Assembly (NCBI GenBank): GCA_001179505.1
Contig: CDMY01000493.1
Location: forward strand, 1 to 57,192
Source: Vitrella brassicaformis
Taxonomy: Eukaryota; Sar; Vitrellaceae
Reading direction: 5' to 3'
Length of the DNA: 57,192 bases
Shown here: in pieces, positions 33,068 through 45,176 of the stretch
Layout of the letters: each line of letters opens with the position of its first letter
How positions within the stretch are numbered: position 1 is the stretch's first letter
Notes under the pieces: model-generated
What the model was told of the DNA's origin: nothing
The model's database searches: none
What the model saw: only the letters and a program-made list of their open reading frames with translations
Made by a program: the position numbers and the translations under genes

Positions 33068-35903
33068 TCAGGTTGACGGCACAGTGACTCCGAGGATGTC
33101 TGAAGCAATCTCGCTGATGTCTTCGATGCCCAGGATGGCGGCAAAGTCGGGGACGAGGATGTTGTCAGGAAGAATCTCACTCTCCCACACGTAGGTGAAC
33201 TTGCCCACGGTGATGGAGTAGAGGAACAGCCGGTCGCCCCCGTCGTCGATGAAGTCCACACCCACACCCACACTGCTCGTCTCCACCTCGGCGGACCCCT
33301 GCGGGACGCCGTCGTCGCCCACACCGGCACCGATCTGGGCGTAGACCTTGCCCAGCCGGCCGAAGCCTACTTGGCCGAATATCTCCTGACTTCCCTCGGG
33401 GTCATCGTCGGGGAAATCGCCGTTGAGCACCAGCTGCCAACCGTCACCCCAGTTGCCTGAGTGAGTGGAGAAATGCAGCAACGAGTTAACAATGTCTTGT
33501 CTAAATGCGTTGATGTCTGTCTGTCACTGTTCGTTCACCTTGAAAGTCAGTCTCTCTTTCGTCAAAGTCTCTGAGGACGGAGAACTGCCTCCCCAGTGTG
33601 CCGACGCTGACGGCGTACTCGGTGTCGTTGACGTCGGCACCGACGGCGACTGAGACGCTCCTCCAGCCCACAAACACCTCGGTGGCCAGCTCCTCATCGT
33701 CGTCGGTCGACGGGTCCTGCACGTCGTCGAAGTCATGCCGCACGGCCACCTCCACGTCGCGCACCTTGACCCGCTGGCCGTAGTCTCTGTCGGAGAAGTC
33801 GATGTTCGTCCCGGACTCCACCCCCCGCGCGACCACCTCCACAGCTGTCTGGGCATCGTCGAAGTCACGGTCGACTCTCACACCGTACGCGCCGTAGGAG
33901 ACGCCCACACCGCCTTCAATGTCCGATTCGTCGGTCGACACGGACACCTGGGCCTTTCCGAAGCCGACGTTGGTCGATGTCGCTCGGTCTTCGAGGCCGA
34001 CACCCACACCCACGTAGCCGTAGTCATTCCCCACCTGCACGGCCGTCTCTCTGTCCTCGAAGTCGCGGCCCCACGTGACCGCCCAGTTGTCGTACACAAT
34101 CTCGTTCGACACCTCTTTAATCGGCTTGCCGCCCAACTCTTTGTCGGAATCGTATCGGAGCGTGTTGCTCCCCAGGAAGGCCGCGGCGAGGAGTGCCGCG
34201 GACACGGCCGCGCGGTCCTTCTCGTCCACTGTGTTGAGGAAGGTGCTGATCTGGCTGACGTCGCCGTTGGCCACCGCGAGGGCGGTCAGGATTTGCTGTC
34301 GCTCCTCTGGGGGGATCTGGTTCAGAAACGCCGCGATGTCCTCGGCCGCGGCGTCGTCCTGCAGCATCTTTGTGACGACGTCGAGGGGGTCTTCTGTCAC
34401 GCTTTTCGACGTTGACAACATCCGCTTCGCTGCGAGCACCGAGCCGGGCTTGAGGGGGCTGAAAGGGTTCTCCCTCTCCACTGTTCGCGTGGCTCCCAGT
34501 TTTCGCATTGATCCGAACTGCGCGAAGGCCGTGGGGCCCATCGCTGCTGCTTGGGCGAAGTGCGATTTCGGCTGTCGGCCCCAGGCACAGATGCTCTCGA
34601 CAGACGGCTTGGTGACGAAGGTGGCCATCATGCACGAGATTGTGTAGCGGTCGTAGTCCTTGAACATCATCGGACGCAAACTGAAGACAATCTCAGCTTC
34701 TGCCAGGAAGACACAACACACAGAGAGAGTGGAATGCACATATCATATGGACGATCTGTGTGTGCGTGCGGGCTGGTGTCGATCAGCGCACCTGAGTCCT
34801 CCGTCCCCCCGCCACTCTGCAGCTTGATGACTTTGAAATGCACGTCCTTGTTGATGGGACACCCATTGAGAATCAGATGGTACACGCAACGCGGGTTGCT
34901 CGACTGTCGGCCCTCCGGACACACCGCCGTGCACTCCATCGGCCACGGCCAGACGTCCTCTCCCGCACCGTTGACCGTCGATTCGAAAATCATCCCACTG
35001 ACACGAGACGGAGAGACACAGACAGAGAGACGGGACAGATGAGGGGAGAGTGGCGGGCGGTCGCGTCGTCTGTCTCGCTCACTCGTCGTCATTGGTGGTG
35101 GCAGTGTTGAATTCAGTGCCGCCGATCACCCCGGCAGAGAGCATGTGTCCCGTCACGGCGGCCTTGACGAACTTGGGCATCTTCTTGCTGCCCTCGTACG
35201 CCTCCTTCGACGTCGTCTTGTGCTCCCACTTGGCCGTCGCCAGACATCCGCCCGAGCCATCGCCCACCGGATCCGGCCGGTTGTCGTTGGTGCTCTGCAG
35301 CCGCCTTCTGTCCCCTTGAGCATTGGTGGTGCGTGGGCATGCGCATGTGATAATGGCGTTGTTCTCAGGGCCATGGACGCGGAGAACGTTGACATAGTAC
35401 ACGTACCTGTCCGTGACCGTCTTCTTGGTCTTGCACCCGTCGTACGTGGTCGAGGCCGCCAGTGCGTGTCGGCCCGGCCCGTAGAAGTCCTCCACCCAGT
35501 GGGCCACGCACCTCTTGTCGCTGATGGCGTCGTGGAAGCCTCCAGGGAACTTGCCCTCAAACGCGGGGTTGCGCGCCATGGGGACGGCCGCCGTCATCTT
35601 CTCGTCGGAGCACCACGCGCCTGGCGGCACCTTCTTGGGCAGGCCAGTCCTTTCCAGCCTCTCGCGATGGGAGATGTACTGGCTGGGGTCGAATTTGGCT
35701 TTCTGTGGCCCGCGCAGCTTCGGCCCATCTGGCTCGGGGACGCCTTTGATGGGTGGCGGTGGCGGTGGTGGCGGTGGTTGATATGGGCGGTCGGGGGGTG
35801 GAGGCGGCATGAAAGGACCGAGGAACGAGCCCCTGCCGGGGTCTGCACGGGCGATGATGGGCAGCAGGAGAGGCACGAGGACGCTGACACGGAGACGGCC
35901 CAT
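33068..35903 (-). CDS. Large secreted protein with degenerate Asp/Phe beta repeats
   Basis: Four exons, right to left: 35903-35083, 34997-34792, 34699-33539, 33456-33068; 858 residues, phases agree (2, 1, 1). It has a signal peptide MGRLRVSVLVPLLLPIIARA, then a poly-Pro segment and a Cys-containing domain (GAWCSDEKM, DKRCVAHWVEDFYGPG, ITCACPRT, MECTAVCPEG, PRCVYHLILNGCP). After a helical linker (EDIAAFLNQIPPEERQQIL) comes a region of about 300 residues. It has short strands broken by a recurring RDF-[ED]-D/E-[RA]-x-T motif: GRDFEDRETAVQVG, DRDFDDAQTAVEVV, RHDFDDVQD, LRDFD. These alternate with Gly/Val strands (YGYVGVGVGLEDRA, EGGVGVSYGAYGV). Repeats look like stacked beta strands with acidic, possibly Ca-binding, turns. 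No family was recognised. Confidence 0.78.
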
Positions 35904-36611
35904 GGCTGCCGGCGGGAGAAAGAAAGAAATTTTCAAAGTTGAACATACCACAATTGTCCCCCAAGTTGAGCTCGCAGTCCCTCCAGCGGATTCTCCGAGA
36001 GCCGTTCAAGCAGTGCGTCGGTCCTTCCCCTTCTTCTCCCGTTCCCCCAACTGTTTTCCTGCTGCATGCAGTCACTTCCACCAAGTCACGTGCCAAGAGA
36101 AAGTGACAGCAACGAGCCAGCCAGCCAGCCAGCCACTTAGTCACACTATGACACGCACCAAGTGGATGGATGGACGGATGGATGGACATACAGACAGACA
36201 GCAGGATTACAAACAAATACACACACACACATACACATAGACACCCTTCCCCGAGTCACGTTACGGTATCGACATGAAGACGCATGCATGAGCTACCTAC
36301 ATACACGGGAACGCATCCACAGACACCCACTCATACAGACAGACAGACAGACAGACAGACAGAAAACACGACAGGCAGGCAGGTAGAGAGACACGCAGAG
36401 TCGGCTGACGTGACAGACGACGCAGAGACAGACGGGCGCTTTACCTCGCCCTTCCACCCTCACGCCTACCGCCACGTCTGCCGTCTGCGTGTCAGCCTCA
36501 CTCGTTGGTCGGTTAGTTGAAAAAGAGCAAAAAGACGCCACACCCACACAAGACACCAGCACCAGCAGCAGCAGATCCATGTCCCTCACCCACCCCCAAC
36601 ATAGATAGCAT
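35904..36611. other. Intergenic with TGGA and CAGA repeats
   Basis: 707 bases. It holds TGCGAGCT (minus) at 35969-35976 upstream of the 35903 start, CCAG repeats near 36116-36134, TGGA repeats near 36163-36186 and a CAGA run near 36337-36363. No gene is supported. Confidence 0.55.
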
Positions 36612-37254
36612 CTACACGATCACCCCCTCAACGCATTTCTTGGCCTCCGCCACGACCGTGTCGGCATTGCCTGCACAGCTGGCCCGCACAAAGGCCTCCG
36701 TCTTCTGCGCCACCAGCTCCCATATGGCCTTCTGGTCGGCCAGCCGGGTGTGCAGGTACGCCACGACCAGTGCTGACAGCAGCACGGCGTCGTCCACACA
36801 CCCACCCACGCCGGCCTTGAGCTCATCGTACTTGGCCGCAGACACGCCCATGACCGACAGCAACTGAGGGGACAACCGGGCAGAGAGGGAGAGAAAGTGA
36901 GAGTCATCTGTGGGCGTGTGCTGTGGGGAGGTACCTTGTCTTTGTCGTTGAGGCTGTATGAGCCGTTGAACTGCTGCATGTCGACCAGCAGAGTGAGCGC
37001 ATCGGTCTCCTTGGCCTTGGCCTTGTCTTGGGGGCGGTCGGCTTTTTTCTGCTCCACCGAATCCATCATGATGTGGTCGGTGTCATCGTCTGCCAACTCC
37101 TCCTCCTCGTCTCTGTCGACCATCGCGCCCTCCGCCCTAACAACATCAATCTCATCGGCCTCAGCAGCCTTGGCCCGCTCGCCGAAGCCTGCGAAGCCAA
37201 AGATCTCCCTGACAAACACAGGCCAAAGCGTCAATCAGTCTCTCCGCACATGTG

Positions 37255-37287
<33 letters not shown>

Positions 37288-40200
37288 ACCCTCTCGCGTC
37301 CATCTTCTTGTGTTTCCCCTTCCGCGCGCCGCCACCCCCGATCCCGAGCGCCATGCCTCGCGGCGGCCCGGCCATCAAACGTCTCGGAGCGGCGCCCCTG
37401 AGGAGAGAACGCGCCACGGGCATACCGCCAGGGGCCATGGGGGCCGCCGCCATGGCACACATCGCCATGGGCATCGCCATCCCGCCATACTCGTACTCGC
37501 CAGCCTGCATGAGAAGCACACAGACAGATGCAGACAGGAGTGGATGAATGAATGGACGGATGGATGGATGGATGGCAGTCGGGGCGATGCAGGGAGGGAG
37601 GACTTACTTGTGGCACCACAACTGTCTCGGGTGGTGGCTGCAGGACGGTGTGGGTGCGTTTCTCGATGGCCAGGTAGGACGTCCACTTGGAGGCCAGACC
37701 GAACGTCACACCGAGGGCGATCGCCTCAGCCTTCACCTGACACACATCCACACACACATAAACACAGACACACACACAAGTGTACCCACAACACCACCAT
37801 GGGCATCCTGGTCTTCCCGTACGTGGCTCTCGAGTTCGGGGCTAGGCGGTCTGCGGCCATAGCGGTGTCTCTGGCTCGGCTGCTCCATCGCCTCAGCCTT
37901 GTCGTGCAGCAGCGAGGTGCCCTCCTCCAGATCACGCAGCATCACACGGGCAGCTAGACGATGCAGCTGCACACACCATACAAACACATCACAGAGAGAA
38001 AGAAAGAGAGAGAGTGTGGCTGTGTAACGTGGATGGGCACGTTTGTTTCTACCATGCCGTCTTGCTGCTGTTCGTTGCCGTCGTCCAGCGGCAACCGCAG
38101 CTCGATCGGCCCCTCTGGCGAACTCGCCTTCAGCAACACATGGGTCTGACACACACGCACCCACACAAACACATGCACATACATTCGCACCACATGTGTG
38201 TGTGTGCATCTCTCTCCCGTACCGGTTTGGTGGTGTCGTGGAAGAGTGCGTAGGCCACGTAGTGCGACCCCGAGAACACAGGCGGGTTGTGGAAGGGCGC
38301 GCGCCACACGGGGAGGTCGGACGTCGACAGAGTTGTGGCGGGGGCGTGTGTGCCGTGTGTGGCCTCGAGGGCCTTGTCCTTCTCGCCAGCCTGCTTGGGC
38401 GCGAAGAACGACAACGCACCCTGTTGGCACAAAAGAGAGTGAGTGAAGTTGACATCTATCTATCTATCGTGGGTTGGGCGACGTACCAGTATGCCGGTCT
38501 TTTTGGGCTGCTCTGGCTGTGGCTGTTGCTGCTGCTGCGTGTCGGTGCCCGTGGTTGTGGGTGTGGGTGTGGGCGCAGGTGCAGGTGAGGGCTTGGGTCC
38601 CTCCCACTCGATGGTGAGGTTGGCTAGAGCCGGCTGCAGGGCTCGTTTGAGCTGACCGATCACCGCCTCACGCAAATCCTCAGTGTCCGTCACAAACTAC
38701 ACACACACACACACACACGTATACACACATGATGCAGAGAGAGATGTTGTTTATGTGCGTCCCTTCCCAACCATATACACGTACCTGTGCGTCGCCGTTG
38801 CCGTTTCTGGCGATGCCCTTGACGAGGTAGGTGCTGACGCCGCTCCCGATGCCCAACGAGAACACACGGGGCGGCTGGTGCTCGCCAGCCGATGGCGACG
38901 ATGGGTTGGCCTCCGTCTTGACGAGCTGCACCACCTCCGCCTCGTTGCTCACCTGACCGTCCGTCAGCACAAACACCTGCCTGCAACCAACACACATACA
39001 CACAGAGAGGGAGAGATGCAAGAGATCAGCGCAGATGAGTGTGTGTGCGTGTGCGTGTGTGTGTGTGTGTGTTGGGGCCACCCACCCGATGGCTCACCGT
39101 GCGTATCCCTGAGTGGGCTTCATCTTCTTGAAGAGGTGCTCCAGTGGCTTGAGGATCTCGGTGCCGCCCATGTCGGCATCGACCGTCGACACGAAGGCCA
39201 GCGCCTCGGCGACAGTGGCCTCGCTGGACTTCACCGATGAAGGCTTCCACACACTGATTGATTGCACCACACACCCACAAGCATCCACAGCGCACAGAAA
39301 GCCAGTGTGTCTTGGGAACGCTTACCTGAAGGAAGATCCGAAGGAGATGAAGCTGAAGTAGCAGTCCATTGGCAGCGACTTGAGGAAGATGGTCATGGCC
39401 TTCTTGCTCTGCTCGATACGCGAGCCGCCCATCGACCCCGAGCGGTCCAGCACAAACACCAACTCGCACTTCTGCTCATCCAGCGTGAACTGAGACACAC
39501 ACACACACACACACACCACACAGAGATGGTCTCTCCCCGTTCTCATGTGTGTGTGGTGTGTGTCTGCTCTGCTCACCTTGGGGACGATGCTCATCATGGC
39601 CGCGCCGCGGTAAGGGCAGCACGCCTTGACATCGACCTTGTCTCCCTCTTTGTCCTTGTCGACCTCCATTTTGTCGTCCTTCTTGCCCCCGCCCTCTGTC
39701 TGGTCGGCCAACGCCAGGCGCTTCTCTCTCTGCTCTTCGAAGTATCGCTCGGGCAGCAGCTGCCAGAAGACACGCGGCGTGTGCAGGTCAACCACGTGCA
39801 CCTGGATGATGATGTCGGCCGCTAGGAAGACTTCCGGCAACGCCAGGGTGACCTCAGCCGACCTGACAACACACGGCATCCATCAGTGTGTGTGCGTCTT
39901 TCTTCCCACCTCTCTCTCTCTCTCTCTGTGCCGCGTGTGCGTGCTCACGTTCCCTCCATTTTGGAGACTTTGATGGGGTGCGACGGCGACTCGATGCTGT
40001 CGATCTTGCTGGGCATGGCCATCTTGGCGGTTAGAGAGAGCTTGGCGGCGTTGGCGCCCATGTCAGGGGTGGTGCCGGGCGTGACGTAGGTGACGTTTTG
40101 CGGCACCTCGGACGCCGGCTGGTGCTCGGGTGTGTAGCGGGGGGCGATGTGCGTCGGCAGGGTGAAGCGGATGCGCTTGTCGAATATCGACAACTCATGG

Positions 40201-41238
40201 CAGTACTGACACACAGATAAGGAATATGGGTGGATGTGCGCAAATCTTCCCTCCCTCCCTCCCTCCCTGTGTGTGTGAGGGTCACCTTGACGAAGACCTT
40301 GACGGTCTTGCCTGGGAGTATGTTGCCGACGGAAGCCTGGAAGATGTCGGGCCGCTCCTGCTCCATGAGGTAGGCGCCGTGTCCGGCCGATATGGCCTCG
40401 TCGTACTCCTTCTTGGCCTGCACCTTCTCCTTGACGATGCCCATGATCTCTTTACCCTCACTCTCGGCCCAGAAACCTGTCACGTAGCCAGATGGACACA
40501 CACAGGGGAGAGGACACATTGTGTGTGCCCGTGTGTCTGTGTGGGGGTGGGTGCGTACCAGTGACGGCAGAGCTCTCGACCAATGGGAAGCAGTACTTGG
40601 CCTCGATGGGCTTGTCGCGGTCATTCATGTAGGTCTGGCAGAGCACCGTCTCGGCCACAGTGTCCAGCACGTTCGCCTCGGCGTGAACACTCACCTACAC
40701 ACACACACACACAGGGGGGGGGNNNNNNNNNNNNNNNNNNNNNNNNNNNNNNNNNNNNNNNNNNNNNNNNNNNNNNNNNNNNNNNNNNNNNNNNNNNNNN
40801 NNNNNNNNNNNNNNNNNNNNNNNNNNNNNNNNNNNNNNNNNNNNNNNNNNNNNNNNNNNNNNNNNNNNNNNNNNNNNNNNNNNNNNNNNNNNNNNNNNNN
40901 NNNNNNNNNNNNNNNNNNNNNNNNNNNNNNNNNNNNNNNNNNNNNNNNNNNNNNNNNNNNNNNNNNNNNNNNNNNNNNNNNNNNNNNNNNNNNNNNNNNN
41001 NNNNNNNNNNNNNNNNNNNNNNGGGGGGGGGGGGGGGGAGGGGCACGACAAAACACCGTGTTTGTGCGGCCAGCAAGACATAAGAGTGTGTGTGTTGGTG
41101 TCCACTCACCAGTGGCACACGCGTGGGTGGCGGGGCTGGCTTGTCGTCACCCTTGCTGATGACGGTGTCGGTGATGACGCCAACCGGGTGGACGACGAAC
41201 AGTCCGCAGTGGGAGGCATAGTCGAATTTCTTGACCAT
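36612..41238 (-). CDS. VIT + von Willebrand A domain protein (ITIH-like)
   Basis: Sixteen exons, from 41238-41110 and 40694-40559 down to 37208-36935 and 36863-36612; 1009 residues with every junction in phase. The N-terminal VIT domain spans roughly residues 10-250: VSVHAEANVLDTVAE, DKPIEAKYCFPLVESSAV, then KKEYDEAISAGHGAYLMEQE and GKTVKVFVKY. The vWA domain begins at CELVFVLDRSGSMGGSRIEQ, which has the MIDAS DxSxS, with the MIDAS Thr in DMGGTEIL and the Asp in VFVLTDGQV. Later come a Gln/Pro-rich linker, Met/Ala/Gly-rich low complexity (GGMAMPMAMCAMAAAPMAPG), acidic sequence and a helical end. No signal peptide is seen, so it is probably intracellular, unlike animal ITIH. Metal-dependent protein binding is inferred. 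Confidence 0.88.
40723..41022. other. Assembly gap of 300 N
   Basis: Exactly 300 N, flanked by G9 on the left (40714-40722) and about G16 on the right (41023-41038). It lies in the first intron of the VIT/vWA gene. The exons either side join in phase 0 and the VIT domain reads continuously, so no exon seems lost. Confidence 0.95.
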
Positions 41239-41732
41239 GGTGGCAGCTGTTGTTGTTGTTGTTGTTGCTGATCCCGATGGATGACAGGTAGGGACAGGCG
41301 ATGAGTAGCAAAGATGCTCAGAAGCAAACACTGGAATAAGAACAAACACGCTTGTGTCACGAGACTATTCGAAGGTATGCGGAACGCACAGAACTAGGAA
41401 AAACAGAAGTGGTTGGGGAAGTTGACGCGATGCCGAGTGGACGTCCACTTCCACATCCACTTCTCGGGTTTCAGGGTTAGGGTTTGGATGAGGGTGGCGA
41501 GAAAAGGGAGACTTGAAACGGCATCCCAAAACTTGGCTGCGGCCGAGGAGGCTGGCTGGGACATCGACACGGCCACACACTAATGGCACGGCAGCGGTGA
41601 CATGTGTTGGCACAGTAGCTGACCAGCAGACGAGAAGGCCCTCAAAAAGGTCAGCACAGGGTGGGCGGGCACACGTTAGATTTGTTGACGTGTTGCTTAA
41701 CGCAGGTCGGGTCCGAATGTGTAGTCGGCATG
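41239..41732. other. Upstream region of VIT/vWA gene
   Basis: About 490 bases between divergent genes. It begins with a (GTT)n run at 41248-41271. No TGCGAGCT copy was found. A possible 5' exon for the next gene could not be joined in phase. Confidence 0.4.
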
Positions 41733-42065
41733 GTGGCCCATCCTGGCTCCAAGCAGTACAACGGCGGTGTGCTGCGTGCGCCCAAATCGTGCCCCGGCCT
41801 CCAGTGTGACCAGCATCTCGCGGGGTTTGCGGCGCTCTGCATTGCCACGTTTGCCGCCCTCACCTCGGAGCTACTCGTCTACCCCATCCACGACCGCCCT
41901 CATCCACCATCGCCCGAGGAGCTCAGCATACGGGCGCAGAAGGGGGTCGCCACCCGTCGCGCCCGCTACGGCACTGCCTCGACATACGCCACCCGTCTCG
42001 CCAACCATGGCCCCGCCCGCATTCGTGAGCAGCAGCTGCATATCCTGCAGGGCTGTAGCGGGTGA
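41733..42065 (+). CDS. Small hypothetical protein ending in duplicated sequence
   Basis: Open frame of 110 residues starting MVAHPGSKQYNGGVL, with a hydrophobic helix (LAGFAALCIATFAALTSELL) and an Arg/Ala-rich end. An acceptor-like GCAG directly before 41709 suggests that the frame continues from an unseen 5' exon. The final codons run into copy A of the duplicated coiled-coil segment, where the frame stops. It may be a gene fragment. No family was recognised. Confidence 0.3.
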   Translation: MAHPGSKQYNGGVLRAPKSCPGLQCDQHLAGFAALCIATFAALTSELLVYPIHDRPHPPSPEELSIRAQKGVATRRARYGTASTYATRLANHGPARIREQQLHILQGCSG

Positions 42066-42338
42066 TGCAGCATCTTGGTATCGCAATGCACATCACGGAC
42101 GACACATGTATTTGTGTTGCACTTGTGGAGGAAGAGGAGGGCGACGGTGAGCGGACAACACGAGACATCCGCAGCTGTCAGGGCATTCCATCTCTGTACC
42201 GATGCAGGAAGTGATCGACCGTTTAAAGGAGAAGGCAGTGCTTGAGGAGGCGAAAAGACTGGTATTCAACAGGGCCCGAGAGGTATCCAGCTGGAGAAGG
42301 ACATGCCGAAACCAGCACCTGATTCTTCTATGCAGCCC
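42047..42338 (+). repeat. Segmental duplication, copy A
   Basis: Nucleotide similarity to 45177-45428 in direct orientation, about 3.1 kb apart. Both share GTGATGCAGCATCT near the start, GAGGAAGAGGAGGGCGACGG mid-way and GACATGCCGAAACCAG at the end. Copy A has TAG where copy B has the CAG codon of GLQ, so it no longer reads through. Confidence 0.8.
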
Positions 42339-44118
42339 CCTGACACCGAATCTTCTCATCGGAGACCCCCGGGCAGCCCGAGATCGAGAGGTCCTCCTTG
42401 AGAACAAAGTATGCATGAATCAACCGTGTACGTAGGTGTGCAGAATACTCTGTTGAGCTGCTGTTGAGCTGCTCTCCTTGGTGCTGATAATGGGTCGCCA
42501 CGGCATGCCTAATACACAAGTAAGTGTGTGCACGTGATGTCTCCTTCGTTCTTTGCCGTGCAGAAGAGATCGGTGAAGAGAGCGACCGGGCCTGGGGGAG
42601 CGACCAAGCAGCATTTGAGGAGTGTCGACGACATGACGCAGACGCATCTGGTGCACCGGTTGTCGGATTCGGCGGGGTGTCGGGCATGAGAGGGTGTGTC
42701 TGGTGGACCCCTCACATGCCCGTGTCAACAGGCCGGGTGTGTGCGAGGTGCTCCAGCTCCGTGACCAGGGCGGGAAAATGAAGATAATGAAATGGATGAA
42801 GGACGACGGCCTTGAGCCCTGGCAGGAGCCCTTTCAGGACAGGAGCTGGCGCAGGCCAATGGTGTGGGTCACGAACGAAGGTATGAAACGAAAGAAGTGA
42901 GAGCGACTTTTGTCTTTCCCTCTGTGTGTTTGCATCAGCGATCAATTTGTCCAGGCTAAGCCATCCCAACATCAGCGGCTGCGAGGGCATCATGCTGAAC
43001 AACGGCGTTACTGCCGTCTTCAGGGCCGCAGCCTGGACAAAACGGTGACAAAGCACCTGCCCACTTCCTTCTACCTGCATATCACCAGGCAGCTCCAGTC
43101 GGCCCTTGTCTACATGCACTCACGCGAATGCCTGCATCAAGACATCAACCCAGGTAGGTGTGAGGCGCATCCAGCAGGTGCATAAGAGGCATGCATACAC
43201 ACACTCTCTGTGTATGCATGCATGTATCCATCCGTCAGATAACATACTCCTGGAAGACGGTACGAACAAGGTGCGTGTGCCCACTGGACTGCCTCAAGAG
43301 GCCCGAGCTGTTTCACATGGTTCCGCCAGCCATCCTACCGCTTCTAGAGCAACTCGAATCGTTCCCGTCGACCTTATTCGATGCCAACTGGTCGGCTTGA
43401 CGATTGGCGGTTGGCTCACGGAGTTCAAGGAGAAAGAGAAGGTAGCAGCATTCATCGGTGGGGCGAGGGGCGTGGAGCGGGAGACAGGATACACAACGGA
43501 GTACGTGCCGCCCGACACCAACCTCTTGCCACCTGCACAGGCCGGCTTTCCAAATGTCCCCCGGCAGCCGCCTCAGCACCAGGGTGGCCCTGTGCAGAGA
43601 AAGCGAAAGGATGGATCCATCCATCGCTGCTTGCATTTTATATTTGGAGTCTCTGCAACGGTGGCATTGTCCAGATCAACGACCTAGTAGTGGTCATCTA
43701 CTTTGCGGTGTTTGGCATGACCTACTTCACCATAAGAGCTATGGGAGAAGATGGAATCAGCGTCGAGCCCTATTGCTCACAGCTAGACGTGGTTCATGGT
43801 GTGGCCAATGGTGTTGTGCTTTGGCTGCCAATGGTGCGGCCAATCGGCTGATCTGGCTTCAGCTGATGGGCACCAGTTCGCAAGAAGGAGACTCGGAAAG
43901 CTATTTGGTGCTGGCACGGGGTGGAACAAGTGGCGGCTGTCTGGATTGGCCTCACGCCTCCCCGAGCGCAACCCAGACATGCAAGTCGAGTACCAGCACA
44001 TCATCCACGCCCTGAAATCGATCAGTAGGCATGTTCTACACGACTGACATACAGACACAGCCCGTCAATGTCTCTCTTCCCTCTTCCACGCGTAGCACGG
44101 GAAACTGCAGAAAATCTT

Positions 44119-44343
44119 CGCAAGACAATCTCCCAACTCAAAGAGAAGCTCGAGAATACCCAAGTAGACCCGTGGGGCTGCCTCTATGAGGACGCACAGG
44201 AAGAGATGGATCGCTGGGAGTTTGTTGCTCAGCTCGTCCGAAATTTGCAGCGCGCGGGGCTGCAGAAGCTTATGCGTGAGGTCGGAGAGGAGGCAAATAT
44301 CAATAACAACACACACATGAGACACGTCTTTGCATTGCACGAG
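44119..44343 (+). repeat. Coiled-coil repeat unit, copy C
   Basis: Protein-level match to 45054-45270: LEN-QVDPW against LEA-QVDEW, then VRNLQRAGLQKLM against IRNLKREGLQRVM, then NINNNTHMRHVFALHE against NITNDTMMTHIFALHL. DNA similarity is weaker than between copies A and B, so this copy diverged earlier. Confidence 0.6.
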
Positions 44344-45176
44344 GTAAGCAGAGAGATAAGGTACGCGCAGCCTTTTGTCTGTACTGACTGGAATAGGAGG
44401 TTATTGAGAGGCTGAGGAGGGAAGCCATATCAGAGGAGGCAAGTGATTAGTCTGGAATCGGTCGAGAGAGGTAAGTAGGCGAAAGAGGAAGATGAGACTA
44501 TCTTGGCTGAAGACATCCGTGCAACCCATGACTGGGAAGTCATCAAGTGCTGCTCGATGTACAACCAGTTCATCCACGTGCTCTTCTCTTGGGCCCGCCT
44601 CACCGCGTTCACCGTCGCCTACTTCATCCATCAGGGGAATGACAAGACCAAAGCTTTCCTTAAGCTAGAGAAGACCAAAGCAGAAGGTGAGAGACATGCA
44701 GGCAAGCTACAGGGAGACACAGGCTGCAGAGAAACATGCAGACACACCATACTTGTGTGTGCATCTCTCCCATGTGCGTCTCTCGTAAAAAGAGATTGCC
44801 ACACACTTAGACATCCAGGTAAAAATGCCTCAAAGCGCTTGCAGCATACCGTATACTTTGCGAGTGTCGATGTATGCTCAGCTCACGGAACTCATTGAGT
44901 TGCACGATTTCGAAGAATGCAGCTCCAAGATTCGGCGGGCCGCCTTGACACATATCGGTAGGCCCCGCAAAAGATGAGACGCATCACTAGTAGGCCTGCA
45001 ATCAGTATGGCGTGTCTCCCTCCTCTTCCATTATGAGTCTGTAGGGCATTTCATAGACTGCAGAACCAGCTCGAGGCCTTTCAAGTCGACGAATGGCTGC
45101 CCATCTGGCAAGACGCAGATGAGGAGACCGAAAATTGGATGTTCGTCAGCGAGACTATAAGAAATCTCAAGCGGGA

